A stretch of DNA of 64,000 nucleotides from Caenimonas sedimenti (GCF_007833165.1 NZ_VOBQ01000014.1:62001-126000); one strand, 5' to 3'; numbered from the stretch's first letter, positions 51,100 to 63,408 are shown. Numbers and translations: made by a program. Notes: generated by a model from the sequence alone, not told the origin.

Positions 51100-51918
51100 A
51101 TGGCCCGCATCCCCACCCTGGCCATGACCTTCGCGATCGCCGCGGTGTTGCTGGTGGCGCAGCCGGCGCAAGCGGGCCGCTCCTGCGACGCAAAAAAGCC
51201 GAGCGCCGCCACGATCGAGCGGGGGCTGACCCTGGCCGAGCGCACCCACCTGGCCCTGGAAGCCGACCACGCGCGCAACGGCACCCAGGCCGTGCTGCTG
51301 GCGCGGGCGGGCCAGGACCTGACGAAGTACGGCCTGCGCTATTCGCACCTGGGCATTGCCTACCGCACCCGGGACGCGCAAGGCGGCGTCGCATGGCGCG
51401 TGCTGCACAAGCTGAACCACTGCGGCACGGCCGAAGCCGCCATCTACCGGCAAGGGCTCGGCGAATTCTTCCTGGACGATCTCTGGCGTTTCGAGGCCGC
51501 CTGGGTGGTGCCCACGCCCGCCTTGCAAGCCCAGCTGGTCGCGGTGCTGAAGGACGAGTCCAGAGCCGTCCGCCTCCACCACAAACCCTACAGCATCGTC
51601 AGCTACGTGTGGGGCCAGCGCTACCAGCAGTCGAACCAGTGGGCCATCGAGACCCTGGCGCAAGGCGTGGAGCCGGGCATCGCCAGCCGCGCGCAGGCGC
51701 AGGCCTGGCTGCAGTTCAAGGGCTACCTGCCGACCACGCTGCGCCTTGGGCCGCTCACCCGGCTCGGGGCGCGGGCCAGCGCGGCCAACGTGGCGTTCGA
51801 CGACCATCCGGATGCCAAGCGCTTCAGTGACCGGATCGAAACCGTCACGGTCGATTCGGTGTTCGCGTGGCTGCAGCGCAGCGGGCTGGGTGGCGCGCCG
51901 GTGGCGGTGCGGCTGTAG
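51100..51918 (+). CDS. DUF2145 family exported protein
   Basis: A 272-residue exported protein: signal ending AQAG-RS near residue 26, then the DUF2145 domain with GLTLAERTHLALE, GLRYSHLGIAYR, WRVLHKLNHCGT and HHKPYSIVSYVWGQRYQQSNQWAIETLA. The Cys-His content (SCDAKK, NHCGT) and the W-Y-Q-Q-S-N-Q-W segment suggest a hydrolase-like active site, but none is established. Follows the small exported protein by one base. Confidence 0.82.
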   Translation: MARIPTLAMTFAIAAVLLVAQPAQAGRSCDAKKPSAATIERGLTLAERTHLALEADHARNGTQAVLLARAGQDLTKYGLRYSHLGIAYRTRDAQGGVAWRVLHKLNHCGTAEAAIYRQGLGEFFLDDLWRFEAAWVVPTPALQAQLVAVLKDESRAVRLHHKPYSIVSYVWGQRYQQSNQWAIETLAQGVEPGIASRAQAQAWLQFKGYLPTTLRLGPLTRLGARASAANVAFDDHPDAKRFSDRIETVTVDSVFAWLQRSGLGGAPVAVRL

Positions 51919-51994
51919 CGGCGGGTGGTGCGAAGGTGACAGGGCCGCCGCGGCGGTGTTGGCATGATGCGCGCAATCCGAAGGAGACACGCAC

Positions 51995-53104
51995 ATGGGC
52001 TACACCGCCAGGGCCGTCGTCACGCGCGAAACGGGGCAACTTCCCGTCGTCGAAACCATCACCGTGGATGATCCGAAGGCGGGCGAAGTCACGATCAAGC
52101 TCGCCGCCTGCGGGGTCTGCCACAGCGACCTGTCGGCCACCAACGGCACCATCGGCCTCCCGCCACCCCTGGTGCTCGGCCATGAGGGCGCGGGCACGAT
52201 CGTGGCGGTGGGCAGCGGCGTGACCGAGTTCGCCGTGGGCGACAGCGTGGTGAGTTCCTACATCACCATGTGCGGCCGCTGCCGCTATTGCGCGACCGGC
52301 CGGCCCGAGCTGTGCGACCTGGCGTCCAAGGCCATGTTCACGCTGCCCGACGGAACGGTGCGCACGCACGATGCCGCCGGCAAGCCCCTGAACGTGTTCA
52401 CCGGCTGCGGCGTGATGGCCGAATACGCCACGCTGCACACCGGCAACGTGGTCAAGCTCGACCCGCGCGGCGCCAGCATGGAATGCTGCGCGCTCATCAG
52501 CTGCGGGGTGGTCACGGGCTGGGGCGCTGCCTGCAACACGGCCAAGGTGCGAGCCGGGTCGATCTGCGTGGTCTTCGGCGCCGGTGGGGTGGGCCTCAAC
52601 GCGCTGCAAGGCTGCGCGATGAGCGGCGCGACCCAGGTCGTGGCGGTGGACAAGAGCGACGACAAGCTGGCGCTGGCGAAGCTGTTCGGGGCGACCCACA
52701 CGCTGAATCCGGACACCGTGGAAGACGTGGTGAAGGCCCTGAAGAAGTTGACCGGCGGCGGCGCCGACTACGCCTTCGAGTGCGTGGGTTACGGCGCCGT
52801 CGTGGCGCAGGCCTACGGATGCCTCCGCAAGGGCGGCATGGCGGTGGTGGTGGGCGTGGCCAAGGCCAACGACACCACGACCATCCGGACCAATTCGCTC
52901 ACGTTCGAGGAGAAGACCCTGACCGGCAGCAACCTGGGCGGCGCCCGGCCGCGCGAAGATTTCCCCCGGCTGCTGGGGCTGTACCAGGCGGGGCGGCTGA
53001 AGCTCGACGAGCTGATCACGCGCCGCTACAGCATCGAGGAGGCGCCGCAGGCGTTCGATGACCTGGCGAATGGGCGGAACGCGCGCGGGATGATCGTGTT
53101 CTGA
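51995..53104 (+). CDS. Zinc-dependent alcohol dehydrogenase (class III/Adh-like)
   Basis: A 369-residue medium-chain alcohol dehydrogenase. Catalytic zinc Cys in ACGVCHSDLS, His in LGHEGAGTIVAVG, and the later Cys in SCGVVTGWGAA; structural zinc tetrad in CGRCRYCATGRPELC (four Cys); Rossmann motif VFGAGGVGLNAL. The closest type is NAD- or mycothiol/glutathione-linked AdhC-like aryl- or alkyl-alcohol dehydrogenases. Stand-alone gene with its own gap upstream; convergent with tgt. Substrate unassigned. Confidence 0.9.
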   Translation: MGYTARAVVTRETGQLPVVETITVDDPKAGEVTIKLAACGVCHSDLSATNGTIGLPPPLVLGHEGAGTIVAVGSGVTEFAVGDSVVSSYITMCGRCRYCATGRPELCDLASKAMFTLPDGTVRTHDAAGKPLNVFTGCGVMAEYATLHTGNVVKLDPRGASMECCALISCGVVTGWGAACNTAKVRAGSICVVFGAGGVGLNALQGCAMSGATQVVAVDKSDDKLALAKLFGATHTLNPDTVEDVVKALKKLTGGGADYAFECVGYGAVVAQAYGCLRKGGMAVVVGVAKANDTTTIRTNSLTFEEKTLTGSNLGGARPREDFPRLLGLYQAGRLKLDELITRRYSIEEAPQAFDDLANGRNARGMIVF

Positions 53105-53118
53105 CGCGCGCGGGTCGC

Positions 53119-55322
<2,204 letters not shown>

Positions 55323-55372
55323 GCGCTTGAGGACCGGACAGATCCGTGCCAAGGAGGAGGCAGAATTGTCCC

Positions 55373-57439
55373 ATGCCCGAAACCAAGGCGCTGTCCGAAC
55401 CGCAGAAAGCCTTGCTCAAGCTCGGGCTGGCGCGCGACATCGACCTGGCGCTGCACCTGCCTTTGCGCTATGAGGACGAAACACGCATCGTCAAGCTGCG
55501 CGACGCGCGGGAAGGCGAGACGGCGCAGATCGAGGCCACCGTCACCGACATCCAGGTGCAATACCGGCCGCGCCGGCAGCTGGTCGTGACCGTGGACGAC
55601 GGCAGCGACACGTGCGTGCTGCGCTTCTTCAGTTTCTATCCTTCGCAGCAGAAGGCGCTGGCGGCGGGCACGCGCCTGCGCATCCGCGGCGAGCTGAAGG
55701 GCGGCTTCCTGGGCTGGCAGATGGTGCACCCCAGCTGGCGCCCGGCGGGCGGCGATCTGCCAGAAGCCTTGACGCCGGTCTATTCCACCGTGGCCGGCCT
55801 GCCGCAGGCTTACCTGCGCAAGGCGGTGCTGTCGGGGCTGGTGCGCGCCGACTTGTCGGAGACCGTGCCCACCGATGCGCCGCCCGCCCCCGCGCAGGCC
55901 ACACGCTGGACGCTGCGTGACTCGTTGCAGTTCCTCCATCACCCGACGTCCGATGTTTCGCTGGCCGCGCTGGAAGACCATTCCCATCCCGCCTGGCAGC
56001 GGCTGAAGGCCGAGGAGTTGCTGGCGCAGCAACTTTCGCAGCAACAGAGCCGGCGCGAGCACGATGCCTTGCGTGCGCCGCCGCTGGCTGCGCTGCGCGG
56101 CGGCCTGCACGAGCAGCTGCTGGCGGCGTTGCCGTTCCAGCTGACCGGGGCCCAGCGCCGCGTGGGGGAGGAGATCGCCACCAGCCTGGCCCGTGACCGC
56201 CCGATGCACCGCCTGCTGCAAGGTGACGTGGGGTCGGGCAAGACCATCGTCGCCGCGCTGGCCGCCGCCATCGCCATCGACGCGGGCTGGCAGTGCGCGC
56301 TGATGGCGCCGACCGAAATCCTGGCCGAGCAGCATTTCCGCAAGCTGATCGGCTGGCTGGAACCATTGCTCGCGCCGCGCGGGCTGCGCGTCGCCTGGCT
56401 CACGGGCAGCCAGCGCAAGAAGGAACGCACCGAGATGCTGGCGCTGGTGGCCAGCGGGGAGGCGGCATTGGTGATCGGTACGCACGCGGTCATCCAGGAC
56501 CAGGTGCAGTTCAAGTCGCTGGCACTGGCGATCATCGACGAGCAGCATCGCTTTGGCGTGCAGCAGCGGCTGGCGCTGCGCGGGAAGATGCAGGAGCCGG
56601 GCCGCGAACCGCATCTGCTGATGATGTCCGCGACCCCGATCCCGCGCACGCTGGCGATGAGCTACTACGCGGACCTCGACGTCTCCACCATCGACGAACT
56701 GCCGCCCGGCCGCACGCCCGTGGTCACGAAGCTGATCTCCGACAGCCGGCGCGACGAGGTGATCGAGCGCATCCGCGGCCAGCTGGCCGAAGGCAGGCAG
56801 GTCTACTGGGTCTGCCCGCTGATCGAGGAAAGCGAAAACGTCGACCTGACCAACGCGACCGCGACGCACGAGGCGCTGAGCGGGGCCCTGCCAGGCGTGA
56901 TGGTCGGACTGCTGCATTCGCGCATGCCGGTGCCGGAGAAGAAGGCGGTGATGTCGCTCTTCACCGGTGGCCAGATGGGCGTGTTGGTCTCCACGACGGT
57001 CATCGAAGTTGGGGTCGACGTTCCAAATGCTTCCTTGATGGTGATCGAGCATGCGGAGCGTTTCGGGCTGTCGCAGCTGCACCAGTTGCGCGGGCGGGTT
57101 GGCCGGGGTGCGGCGGCATCGGCCTGCGTGCTCCTCTATTCGGCGGGCGATTCCGGGCGCGTGGGCGAAACGGCGCGTGCGCGCCTGAAGGCCATGGCGG
57201 AGACGAACGACGGCTTCGAGATCGCCCGGCGCGACCTGGAGATCCGCGGGCCCGGCGAGTTCCTGGGGGCCAGGCAATCCGGCGCGCCGCTGCTGCGATT
57301 CGCCGACCTGCTGACCGACACGGCGCTGCTGGAATGGGCACGCGGCGTGGCGCCGGCGATGCTCGACCGTCACCCGGCGCTGGCCGCCCAACACATCAGT
57401 CGCTGGTTAGGGGGAAAATCGGAGTTCCTGAAAGCCTAG
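55373..57439 (+). CDS. recG: ATP-dependent DNA helicase RecG
   Basis: A 688-residue helicase that regresses stalled replication forks and branch-migrates Holliday junctions. N-terminal wedge/OB domain (about residues 50-150), then helicase core: Walker [10 protein letters not shown] (about 277-285), DEQH box ([14 protein letters not shown], about 384), [12 protein letters not shown] (motif III), and late QLRGRVGRG (motif VI). ATG 55373 has AAGGAGG at somewhat long spacing. The oxyR ATG begins at the next base after its stop, so the two are likely co-transcribed. Confidence 0.96.
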   Translation: MPETKALSEPQKALLKLGLARDIDLALHLPLRYEDETRIVKLRDAREGETAQIEATVTDIQVQYRPRRQLVVTVDDGSDTCVLRFFSFYPSQQKALAAGTRLRIRGELKGGFLGWQMVHPSWRPAGGDLPEALTPVYSTVAGLPQAYLRKAVLSGLVRADLSETVPTDAPPAPAQATRWTLRDSLQFLHHPTSDVSLAALEDHSHPAWQRLKAEELLAQQLSQQQSRREHDALRAPPLAALRGGLHEQLLAALPFQLTGAQRRVGEEIATSLARDRPMHRLLQGDVGSGKTIVAALAAAIAIDAGWQCALMAPTEILAEQHFRKLIGWLEPLLAPRGLRVAWLTGSQRKKERTEMLALVASGEAALVIGTHAVIQDQVQFKSLALAIIDEQHRFGVQQRLALRGKMQEPGREPHLLMMSATPIPRTLAMSYYADLDVSTIDELPPGRTPVVTKLISDSRRDEVIERIRGQLAEGRQVYWVCPLIEESENVDLTNATATHEALSGALPGVMVGLLHSRMPVPEKKAVMSLFTGGQMGVLVSTTVIEVGVDVPNASLMVIEHAERFGLSQLHQLRGRVGRGAAASACVLLYSAGDSGRVGETARARLKAMAETNDGFEIARRDLEIRGPGEFLGARQSGAPLLRFADLLTDTALLEWARGVAPAMLDRHPALAAQHISRWLGGKSEFLKA

Positions 57440-58393
57440 ATGACCCTCACCGAACTGAAATACATCGTCGCGGTCGCGCGCGAAAAGCACTTCGGCCGCG
57501 CCGCCGAGGCGTGCTTCGTCTCGCAGCCCACGCTCTCGGTCGCCATCAAGAAGCTCGAGGAGGAGCTGGAGGTGAAGCTGTTCGAGCGCAGCGCCAACGA
57601 GGTCACCGTCACGCCGCTGGGCGAGGAGATCGTGCGCCAGGCGCAGAGCGTGCTGGAGCAGGCCGCCTCCATCAAGGAGATCGCCAAGCGCGGCAAGGAT
57701 CCGCTGGCCGGCCCGTTGAAGCTCGGCGTGATCTACACCATCGGGCCCTACCTCCTGCCCGACCTCGTGCGGCAGGCCATCGCGCGCACGCCGCAGATGC
57801 CGCTGATGCTGCAGGAGAACTTCACCGTGCGGCTGCTCGAGATGTTGCGTACCGGCGAAATCGACTGCGCCATCATGGCCGAGCCTTTCCCGGACACGGG
57901 CCTTGCGATCGCTGCGCTCTACGACGAGCCTTTCCTGGCCGCGGTGCCCAGCAACCACGGGCTGGCGGTGCACAAGACCATCAACGCCGAGGAGCTGAAG
58001 AAAGAAACGATGCTGCTGCTGGGCACCGGCCACTGCTTTCGCGACCACGTGCTCGAGGTCTGTCCGGAGTTCGCCCGCTTTTCCAGCGACGCCGAGGGCA
58101 TCCGCAAAAGCTTCGAAGGCTCGTCGCTGGAAACCATCAAGCACATGGTGGCGGCCGGCATGGGCGTCACCCTGGTGCCGCGGCTGTCCGTGCCCAAGGA
58201 CGCGCTCGCCGCCAAGCCGCGGCGGCGCGCCGACGACGAAGCCCACGTCAAGTACATCCCGTTCGAAGGCGTGCCGCCGAGCCGCCGCGTGGTGCTGGCC
58301 TGGCGGCGCAGCTTCACGCGGTACGAAGCCATCGCCGCGCTGCGCAACTCGATCTACGCCTGCGAGCTGCCGGGCGTGAAAAGACTCTCCTGA
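57440..58393 (+). CDS. oxyR: Hydrogen-peroxide-sensing LysR regulator OxyR
   Basis: A 317-residue LysR regulator with HTH (about residues 17-36) and effector domain. The peroxide-sensing cysteines fall exactly at C199 and C208 (TGHCFRDHVLEVC), the E. coli numbering, and the flanking GxGHCxRD is preserved, so reversible disulfide sensing is expected. It starts on the base following the recG stop. The Dyp-type peroxidase gene follows after six bases, a plausible target and functional partner in peroxide defence. Confidence 0.95.
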   Translation: MTLTELKYIVAVAREKHFGRAAEACFVSQPTLSVAIKKLEEELEVKLFERSANEVTVTPLGEEIVRQAQSVLEQAASIKEIAKRGKDPLAGPLKLGVIYTIGPYLLPDLVRQAIARTPQMPLMLQENFTVRLLEMLRTGEIDCAIMAEPFPDTGLAIAALYDEPFLAAVPSNHGLAVHKTINAEELKKETMLLLGTGHCFRDHVLEVCPEFARFSSDAEGIRKSFEGSSLETIKHMVAAGMGVTLVPRLSVPKDALAAKPRRRADDEAHVKYIPFEGVPPSRRVVLAWRRSFTRYEAIAALRNSIYACELPGVKRLS

Positions 58394-58399
58394 TCCCCC

Positions 58400-59314
58400 A
58401 TGGCCGACAAGACCTACCAACCCGGAATTTTCGAAGGCGTGCCCGCCGTCGCGCGCTACGTGCTGTTCAACCTGGCGGAGAAGAAAGTGACAGCGAGCGA
58501 CATCCAGGAGGCGCTGAAGCGTCTGTCGCCGCTGGCGAACGGCAGCGACGTCGTGCTCGGCATCGGCCCTTCACTGGTGACGGCTCTCGGTGCAGACATT
58601 CCCGGCCTGCATGAATTTCCCGACTTGTCGCGCGACGGCATCAAGGTGCCTTCGACGCCCGGCACGCTGTGGTGCTGGATCCGGGGCGACGACCTCGGGG
58701 ACCTGCTTCACCTGACGCGCAAGGTGCAGAAGGCCCTGGCCCCGGCTTTCAGCGTGCGCCACGTCGTCGACGCCTTCCGCCATTCGCTCGGGGAGAGCGG
58801 CCATGGCAAGGACCTCACGGGCTACGAAGACGGCACGGAGAACCCCAAGGGCGACGCCGCGGAGGAAGCCGCTTTCGCCCAAGGCATGGGCGATGGGCTC
58901 GACGGGTCGAGCTACGTCGCCGTGCAACAGTGGGTGCACGACCTGGATGCCTTCGAGGCGCTGGGGGACGACGAGCGCGACCACCATTTCGGCCGCCGCC
59001 GCAGCGACAACGAGGAGCTGGAGGACTCGCCGACCTCGGCCCATGTGAAGCGCACGGCGCAAGAGGATTTCGATCCGCCGGCCTTCATGTTGCGCCGCTC
59101 GATGCCATGGATGATGAGCATGCAGGCGGGCCTGATGTTCGTCGCCTTCGGCAAGTCCCTCGATGCCTTCGAACGCCAGATGCGCCGCATGGCCGGCCAC
59201 GACGACGGCGTGGTCGATGCGATGTTCAGCATCTCGAAGCCGGTGAACGGCGCGTACTTCTGGTGCCCGCCGATGCGCGAGGGCAAGCTCGACCTGCGCC
59301 GCCTCGGCCTGTGA
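58400..59314 (+). CDS. Dyp-type haem peroxidase (YfeX-like)
   Basis: A 304-residue haem peroxidase of the dye-decolourising family, class B/YfeX size, without Tat signal. The catalytic GxxDG loop is GYEDGTENP (141-149, D144), the proximal haem ligand is likely H215 (SAHVKR), and the distal Arg region is MLRRSMPW (R232/R233). Expected to reduce H2O2 with organic substrates in the cytoplasm. Directly follows oxyR and overlaps ubiA by four bases (GTGA). Confidence 0.92.
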   Translation: MADKTYQPGIFEGVPAVARYVLFNLAEKKVTASDIQEALKRLSPLANGSDVVLGIGPSLVTALGADIPGLHEFPDLSRDGIKVPSTPGTLWCWIRGDDLGDLLHLTRKVQKALAPAFSVRHVVDAFRHSLGESGHGKDLTGYEDGTENPKGDAAEEAAFAQGMGDGLDGSSYVAVQQWVHDLDAFEALGDDERDHHFGRRRSDNEELEDSPTSAHVKRTAQEDFDPPAFMLRRSMPWMMSMQAGLMFVAFGKSLDAFERQMRRMAGHDDGVVDAMFSISKPVNGAYFWCPPMREGKLDLRRLGL

Positions 59315-60177
59315 CGGCGGTGCGCGAACGCATCAACCTCTACCTCGCGCTGATCCGCTGGAACCGGCCGGCGGGCTGGCTGCTGCTGTTGTGGCCGACC
59401 CTGAGCGCCTTGTGGATCGCGGCGCACGGATTCCCCGGCTGGCATCTGCTGGTGGTGTTCACGCTGGGCACCATCCTGATGCGCAGCGCCGGCTGCTGCG
59501 TGAACGACGTCGCGGACCGCGAGTTCGACAAGCACGTCAAGCGCACCGCCGAGCGGCCCGTCACGTCGGGCCGCGTGTCCGTGCGCGAGGCGCTGGTTCT
59601 GGGCGCCGCGCTGGCCCTGCTGGCTTTCGGGCTGGTGCTCACCACCAACGAAACCACCATCGCCTGGTCGTTCACGGCGCTGGCGATCGCCATCGTCTAC
59701 CCCTACGCGAAGCGCTTCGTGTCCATGCCGCAGGCGGTGCTGGGCGTGGCCTTCAGCTTCGGCATCCCGATGGCATTCGCCGCCGTGCAGTCGCGCGTGC
59801 CGCTGCTCGCCTGGGTGCTGCTGCTCGGGAACCTGTTCTGGGTGCTGGCCTACGACACCGAATACGCCATGGTCGACCGCGACGACGACCTGAAGATCGG
59901 CATGAAGACCTCGGCGATCACGCTGGGCCGCGCGGACGTGGCCGTCGTCATGGCGTCCTACGGGGCCTACCTGTGCATCTGGTGCCTGGCGCTGGCGGAC
60001 CGGCTGCCGCTGGCCGTCCTGGCCGTCACGGCGGCTGCCGCTGCCGCGCAGGCGCTGTGGCATTTCACGATGATCCGCGACCGCACGCACGAGGGCTGCT
60101 TCCGCGCTTTCCGGCTGAACCACTGGCTCGGGTTCACGGTGTTCCTTGGCGTCGTGGTTGGATACGCGTCGCGCTGA
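59311..60177 (+). CDS. ubiA: 4-hydroxybenzoate octaprenyltransferase
   Basis: A 288-residue integral membrane prenyltransferase for ubiquinone synthesis. First Asp-rich motif [19 protein letters not shown] (about residues 62-80), second [20 protein letters not shown] (about 179-198). About nine TM helices. GTG 59311 overlaps the TGA of the Dyp gene (GTGA), so its translation is coupled to the peroxidase. The longer frame starting at 58669 is only the shifted frame of the Dyp gene. Confidence 0.95.
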   Translation: MTAVRERINLYLALIRWNRPAGWLLLLWPTLSALWIAAHGFPGWHLLVVFTLGTILMRSAGCCVNDVADREFDKHVKRTAERPVTSGRVSVREALVLGAALALLAFGLVLTTNETTIAWSFTALAIAIVYPYAKRFVSMPQAVLGVAFSFGIPMAFAAVQSRVPLLAWVLLLGNLFWVLAYDTEYAMVDRDDDLKIGMKTSAITLGRADVAVVMASYGAYLCIWCLALADRLPLAVLAVTAAAAAAQALWHFTMIRDRTHEGCFRAFRLNHWLGFTVFLGVVVGYASR

Positions 60178-60178
60178 A

Positions 60179-60277
60179 GCTGGGGTTCGCGCGGCTCACC
60201 CCAGCCTACGGGGGCGATTCCCAGCCTGCGGGAGCGATTTCGTAGGCTGGGGTGCGCGCGAAGCCGCACCCCGGCGT
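60179..60277. repeat. Intergenic inverted repeat with two self-folding arms
   Basis: CACCCCAGCCTACG (60197-60210) faces CGTAGGCTGGGGTG (60241-60254). Each arm also forms its own hairpin: GGGGT...ACCCC on the left and GGGGTGCG...CGCACCCC on the right (60250-60273). Between them GGGGGCGATTCCCAGCCTGC adds partial repeats. It fills the gap between the convergent ubiA and proC genes and likely acts as a bidirectional terminator; GTAGGCTGGGGTG-type repeats are dispersed in related genomes. Confidence 0.75.
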
Positions 60278-61099
60278 TCAACGCCCGAACTCGTCCCCGA
60301 GTTCCTCGGCCCGCCGGCTCGCCGCGTGCAGCGCCTTCACGAAATGCGCCTTCACCTGGTCCTGCTCCATCGAAGTGAGCGCCGCATAGGTGGTGCCGCC
60401 CTTCGACGTGACGCGTTCGCGCAGCAACTCCAGCGGATCGGTCGATGCCCGCGCCAGCTCGGAGGCACCGGCGAAGGTGCCGACCGCCAGCCGGCGCGCC
60501 TGCTCCGCCGTCAAGCCGAGCTCGACGCCGGCCTGCGTCATGGCTTCCAGGAAATAGAAGACGTAGGCGGGGCCCGAGCCGGAGAGGGCGGTGACTGCGT
60601 CGAGCTGCGCTTCAGCCTGCACCCAGAGAAACTCGCCGGTGGTGGCGATGACTCTTTCCACCCGCGCTTTGTCGTCCGCGCCGGCGCCGTCCCTCGCGAA
60701 CAGCGCCGTCATCCCCTTGCCGACCAGTGCCGGTGTGTTCGGCATCGAACGCACGATGCGCTCGGTGCCCAGCCATGCGGCGATGCTGTCGGAGCGGATC
60801 CCTGCGGCCACACTCAGGTGCAGTGCCTGCGCGGCGTGCGGCTTCGCTTGAGCGGCCGCCTCCTTGAAGGTCTGCGGCTTGACGGCCCAGACCACCAGGC
60901 CCGTGTTCGCCAGTTCGGTGCCCGGCGCGGCCACCGCCCGGATGCCGAACTCCTTGGCCAGCCGGGCGCGCGCTTCTTCGAACGGCTCCACGATTTCGAT
61001 GTCGGTGCTGGCCATCCCCTGCCGGAGCAGGCCGCCGATGATGGCGCTGGCCATGTTGCCGCCGCCGATGAAGGCGATGCGCTGCTGCTTGTCCGTCAT
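60278..61099 (-). CDS. proC: Pyrroline-5-carboxylate reductase
   Basis: A 273-residue enzyme of proline synthesis, reducing P5C with NAD(P)H. N-terminal Rossmann motif AFIGGGNMASAIIGGL (about residues 9-24), VVWAVKPQ (about 69), RSMPNTPALVGKGMTAL (about 117-133), and ALSGSGPAYVFYFLEAM (about 166-182) in the C-terminal dimer domain. Length normal. Follows the phytase-like gene by four bases, so likely co-transcribed with it. Confidence 0.96.
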   Translation of the reverse strand: MTDKQQRIAFIGGGNMASAIIGGLLRQGMASTDIEIVEPFEEARARLAKEFGIRAVAAPGTELANTGLVVWAVKPQTFKEAAAQAKPHAAQALHLSVAAGIRSDSIAAWLGTERIVRSMPNTPALVGKGMTALFARDGAGADDKARVERVIATTGEFLWVQAEAQLDAVTALSGSGPAYVFYFLEAMTQAGVELGLTAEQARRLAVGTFAGASELARASTDPLELLRERVTSKGGTTYAALTSMEQDQVKAHFVKALHAASRRAEELGDEFGR

Positions 61100-61103
61100 G
61101 TCG

Positions 61104-62267
61104 TCAGTCCAGGTACTCGAACGCCGCGAATTGCGTGATCTGCAGCGGGTTGAAGTTGTCGTCGCTCACGAACACCAGGCAGCGCCGGCCATTCGGCAAC
61201 GGCGGCCCCCAGGCCATGGCTTCGGTGTTGTCCAGGTGGGTGAGGCCCACCTGGGAGAAATCGGCGACCAGCCGCTTGGCGGCAGGGCGGTACTGGCCTG
61301 CCACGAGCCGGTCGGAAGCGAGCGTGTCGGTGGCATCCGCGGTGTCGATCTCATAGAGGCGCAACGAGTTGCCCACGCCCATCATGAAGGCGCGCTCCAG
61401 CACCAGCATGCGCCGCGCGTCCAGCATCAGGATCTCGCTGATGCCGTTGTCGGCGAAGCCGCCCAGCAAGGCAGGAGCGGACGGGATGGCGTCGGGGATG
61501 TAGGCGATCTGCCGGGTGGCCCGGCCCGTGGCCACGTCGAACAGCGTGAGGCGGCATGGACCGCCTTCCGTGCCCACCTTGGGCGTGGCGCCGTCCTGCT
61601 GCAAGGCGGCCTCCATCGAGACCCAGGCGCCTCGCGCGTCCGGGGTCAGCGCCAAGCCTTCGAAGCTCAGGTTGTCGCGCGGCCCGATCCCGGGACGCGG
61701 GCCGAGCTGCAGCACCGGCGGCATGGTGAACTCGCGCACGTGGCTGCCGTCGATGCGGGCCTCCCGCAGGCCCGGGCCCTGGTTGACCTTGGGATCCCCT
61801 TCGCTGGCCCACAACAGCCCCCGGCCGCCCGGCAGCAGCCGCAGGGCCTCCGGGTCCACCACTTCGCCACCGCCGCGGCGGGGCGGAAAGGGCGTGCCGG
61901 CGGCCTGCCGCAAGGTGATCACTTCGAGCGGCTCGACCACCATCCGCTGGCCGTCGTGGATCCCGATGCGCAAGGTATAGAAGCGGGCCGGTTCGAGTTC
62001 GGACCGGTCGTCGCTCAGGGCGGCCCACAAGCCGCTGGCCGGGTCGAAATCCAGGCCCGACAGCCCGCCGAAGGTCGAGCCCTTGAACTGCATGCGCACG
62101 GGAAAAGTGGTTTCGCCCAGCAGCCGCAGGCGCTGCCGGCCGGCCGCCGGCACGGGTGCGGCCACCGAGCGGCAGCCCAGCGCGGCGGCCGCGCACAGTC
62201 CGGCCGCGCCCGACAGCAGGGCACGCCGGCGCAGCGGTTGGCGGGAAAAGGAGGCTCCAGCGGTCAA
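61104..62267 (-). CDS. Esterase-like phytase family exported protein
   Basis: A 387-residue exported protein. Twin-arginine signal RRRALLSGAAGLCAAAALGC; a Cys near its end (ALGC) could make it a lipoprotein. The body is a six-bladed beta-propeller of the phytase-like/esterase-like family (PF13449): GLSGLDFDPASGLWAALSDD, ASEGDPKVNQ, NLSFEGLALTPDARGAW, NTEAMAWGPPL and VFVSDDNFNP. Start is TTG 62267; no ATG or GTG fits and no Shine-Dalgarno is seen. Substrate unknown, phosphate ester likely. Downstream gene is proC. Confidence 0.8.
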   Translation of the reverse strand: MTAGASFSRQPLRRRALLSGAAGLCAAAALGCRSVAAPVPAAGRQRLRLLGETTFPVRMQFKGSTFGGLSGLDFDPASGLWAALSDDRSELEPARFYTLRIGIHDGQRMVVEPLEVITLRQAAGTPFPPRRGGGEVVDPEALRLLPGGRGLLWASEGDPKVNQGPGLREARIDGSHVREFTMPPVLQLGPRPGIGPRDNLSFEGLALTPDARGAWVSMEAALQQDGATPKVGTEGGPCRLTLFDVATGRATRQIAYIPDAIPSAPALLGGFADNGISEILMLDARRMLVLERAFMMGVGNSLRLYEIDTADATDTLASDRLVAGQYRPAAKRLVADFSQVGLTHLDNTEAMAWGPPLPNGRRCLVFVSDDNFNPLQITQFAAFEYLD

Positions 62268-62332
62268 GTTGCGCAGTCTAGTCGCTGCGTGTGGCCTCCC
62301 CGTGAAGCCACGATGAACTCATGCTCCATCCA

Positions 62333-63391
62333 TCAGGATGATGGAGGCGCCGTGCTGCCGCGGTGGACGATGGAGATGGGATAGGACTGGAAGGCTTCGC
62401 TGGGCTGGCCTTCGAGGCGCGCCACCAGCTGGTCGGCGGCCGCCCGGCCGATCTGCGTGACGGGTGTGGCCACGCTGGTCAGGCCCGGGGTCTGCGTGGC
62501 GCCCAGGTCGGTGTTGTCGACGCCGGTGATGGAGATGTCCTCGGGGATGCGCACCCCCGCCTTGCGGCAGGCCAGCATGGCGCCGACGGCGAACACGTCG
62601 TTGGTCGCGACCACGGCCGTCGGTCGCGGCACGGCCGCCAGCAGCTGCTCCATGCCGGCTTCCGCGCTGGCCAGCGAAATCGGCGCGTACGCCACGTGCT
62701 GTTCGGCGAGCGCCAGGCCGTGCTCGGCCAGGGCCGCGCGCAGGCCCTCCCCCCGCGCCCTTGCGCGGTCGTTGCCGGGCAACGGGGCGCTCAGCAGGCC
62801 GATGCGGCGGTGCCCCAGGCCGATCAGGTGGCGCGCCACCTCGCAGGTGGCGGCGCGGTTGTCGAAACCGATGCTGGGATGGCGCTGCAGCGGATCCACG
62901 CCCCAGGTGAGGACGTAGGGACGGCCGTAGTCCTCCAGCAGGGAGAACAAGCCGTGTTCGTGGTCCAGCCCCACCAGCACGAAGGCGTCCACGCCATGCT
63001 CGATCAGCTGGCCGGCCACGCGCAGCTCGGCGCCCAGGTCGTAATGATGTTCGGCCAGCACCAGCGAATAGCCGCGCTCGTCCAGGCGCTGCTGGAGCGC
63101 ACTGGTCGTGCGGGCGTACAGCGCATAGTCGAACGAGGGAACGATCGCGCCCACCATCTTGCTGCGGTGGCTGCGCAAGCTGCGCGCGGCGCCATGGGGC
63201 ACGTAGCGCAGCTTGGCGGCCGCATCCAGCACGCGCCGCAGGGTCGCCGGGTCGACCTGGTCGGGTGTGTTGAGAGCGCGAGAAACGGTGGCCGTGGAGA
63301 CGCCGGCCAGCTGGGCGACGTGCTTCGCGCCGGAGCGGGATTTGGGCCCGGCCGCTACCGGGGCCGGGCGTTCCAGGTCGTCGAGGGCCAT
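62333..63391 (-). CDS. LacI family transcriptional regulator
   Basis: A 352-residue repressor with an N-terminal LacI HTH (HVAQLAGVSTATVSRALNTP, about residues 24-43), hinge helix (AARSLRSHRSKMVG) and a sugar-binding periplasmic-type effector domain (about 80-350; AIVPSFDYALYARTTSALQQ, SIGFDNRAATCEVARHLI, VVATNDVFAVGAM, ISITGVDNTDLG). Related to GntR(LacI)-type regulators such as those for gluconate or ketogluconate. ATG 63391; upstream frame is not credible. One of two operator copies lies four bases upstream of its start. Confidence 0.93.
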   Translation of the reverse strand: MALDDLERPAPVAAGPKSRSGAKHVAQLAGVSTATVSRALNTPDQVDPATLRRVLDAAAKLRYVPHGAARSLRSHRSKMVGAIVPSFDYALYARTTSALQQRLDERGYSLVLAEHHYDLGAELRVAGQLIEHGVDAFVLVGLDHEHGLFSLLEDYGRPYVLTWGVDPLQRHPSIGFDNRAATCEVARHLIGLGHRRIGLLSAPLPGNDRARARGEGLRAALAEHGLALAEQHVAYAPISLASAEAGMEQLLAAVPRPTAVVATNDVFAVGAMLACRKAGVRIPEDISITGVDNTDLGATQTPGLTSVATPVTQIGRAAADQLVARLEGQPSEAFQSYPISIVHRGSTAPPSS

Positions 63392-63394
63392 GGA

Positions 63395-63408
63395 TGAAAT
63401 CGATTGCA
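63395..63408. promoter_or_regulatory. Predicted LacI-family operator, site 1
   Basis: TGAAATCGATTGCA fits the palindromic TGNAATCGATTNCA class bound by LacI-family proteins (central CG dyad). It is four bases from the repressor ATG, so binding would block its own expression. Confidence 0.75.

Noticed and set aside
58669..59310. Upstream extension of ubiA through the Dyp gene
   Set aside because: It is only the +1 frame of the peroxidase gene; ubiA begins at GTG 59311 with a GTGA overlap.
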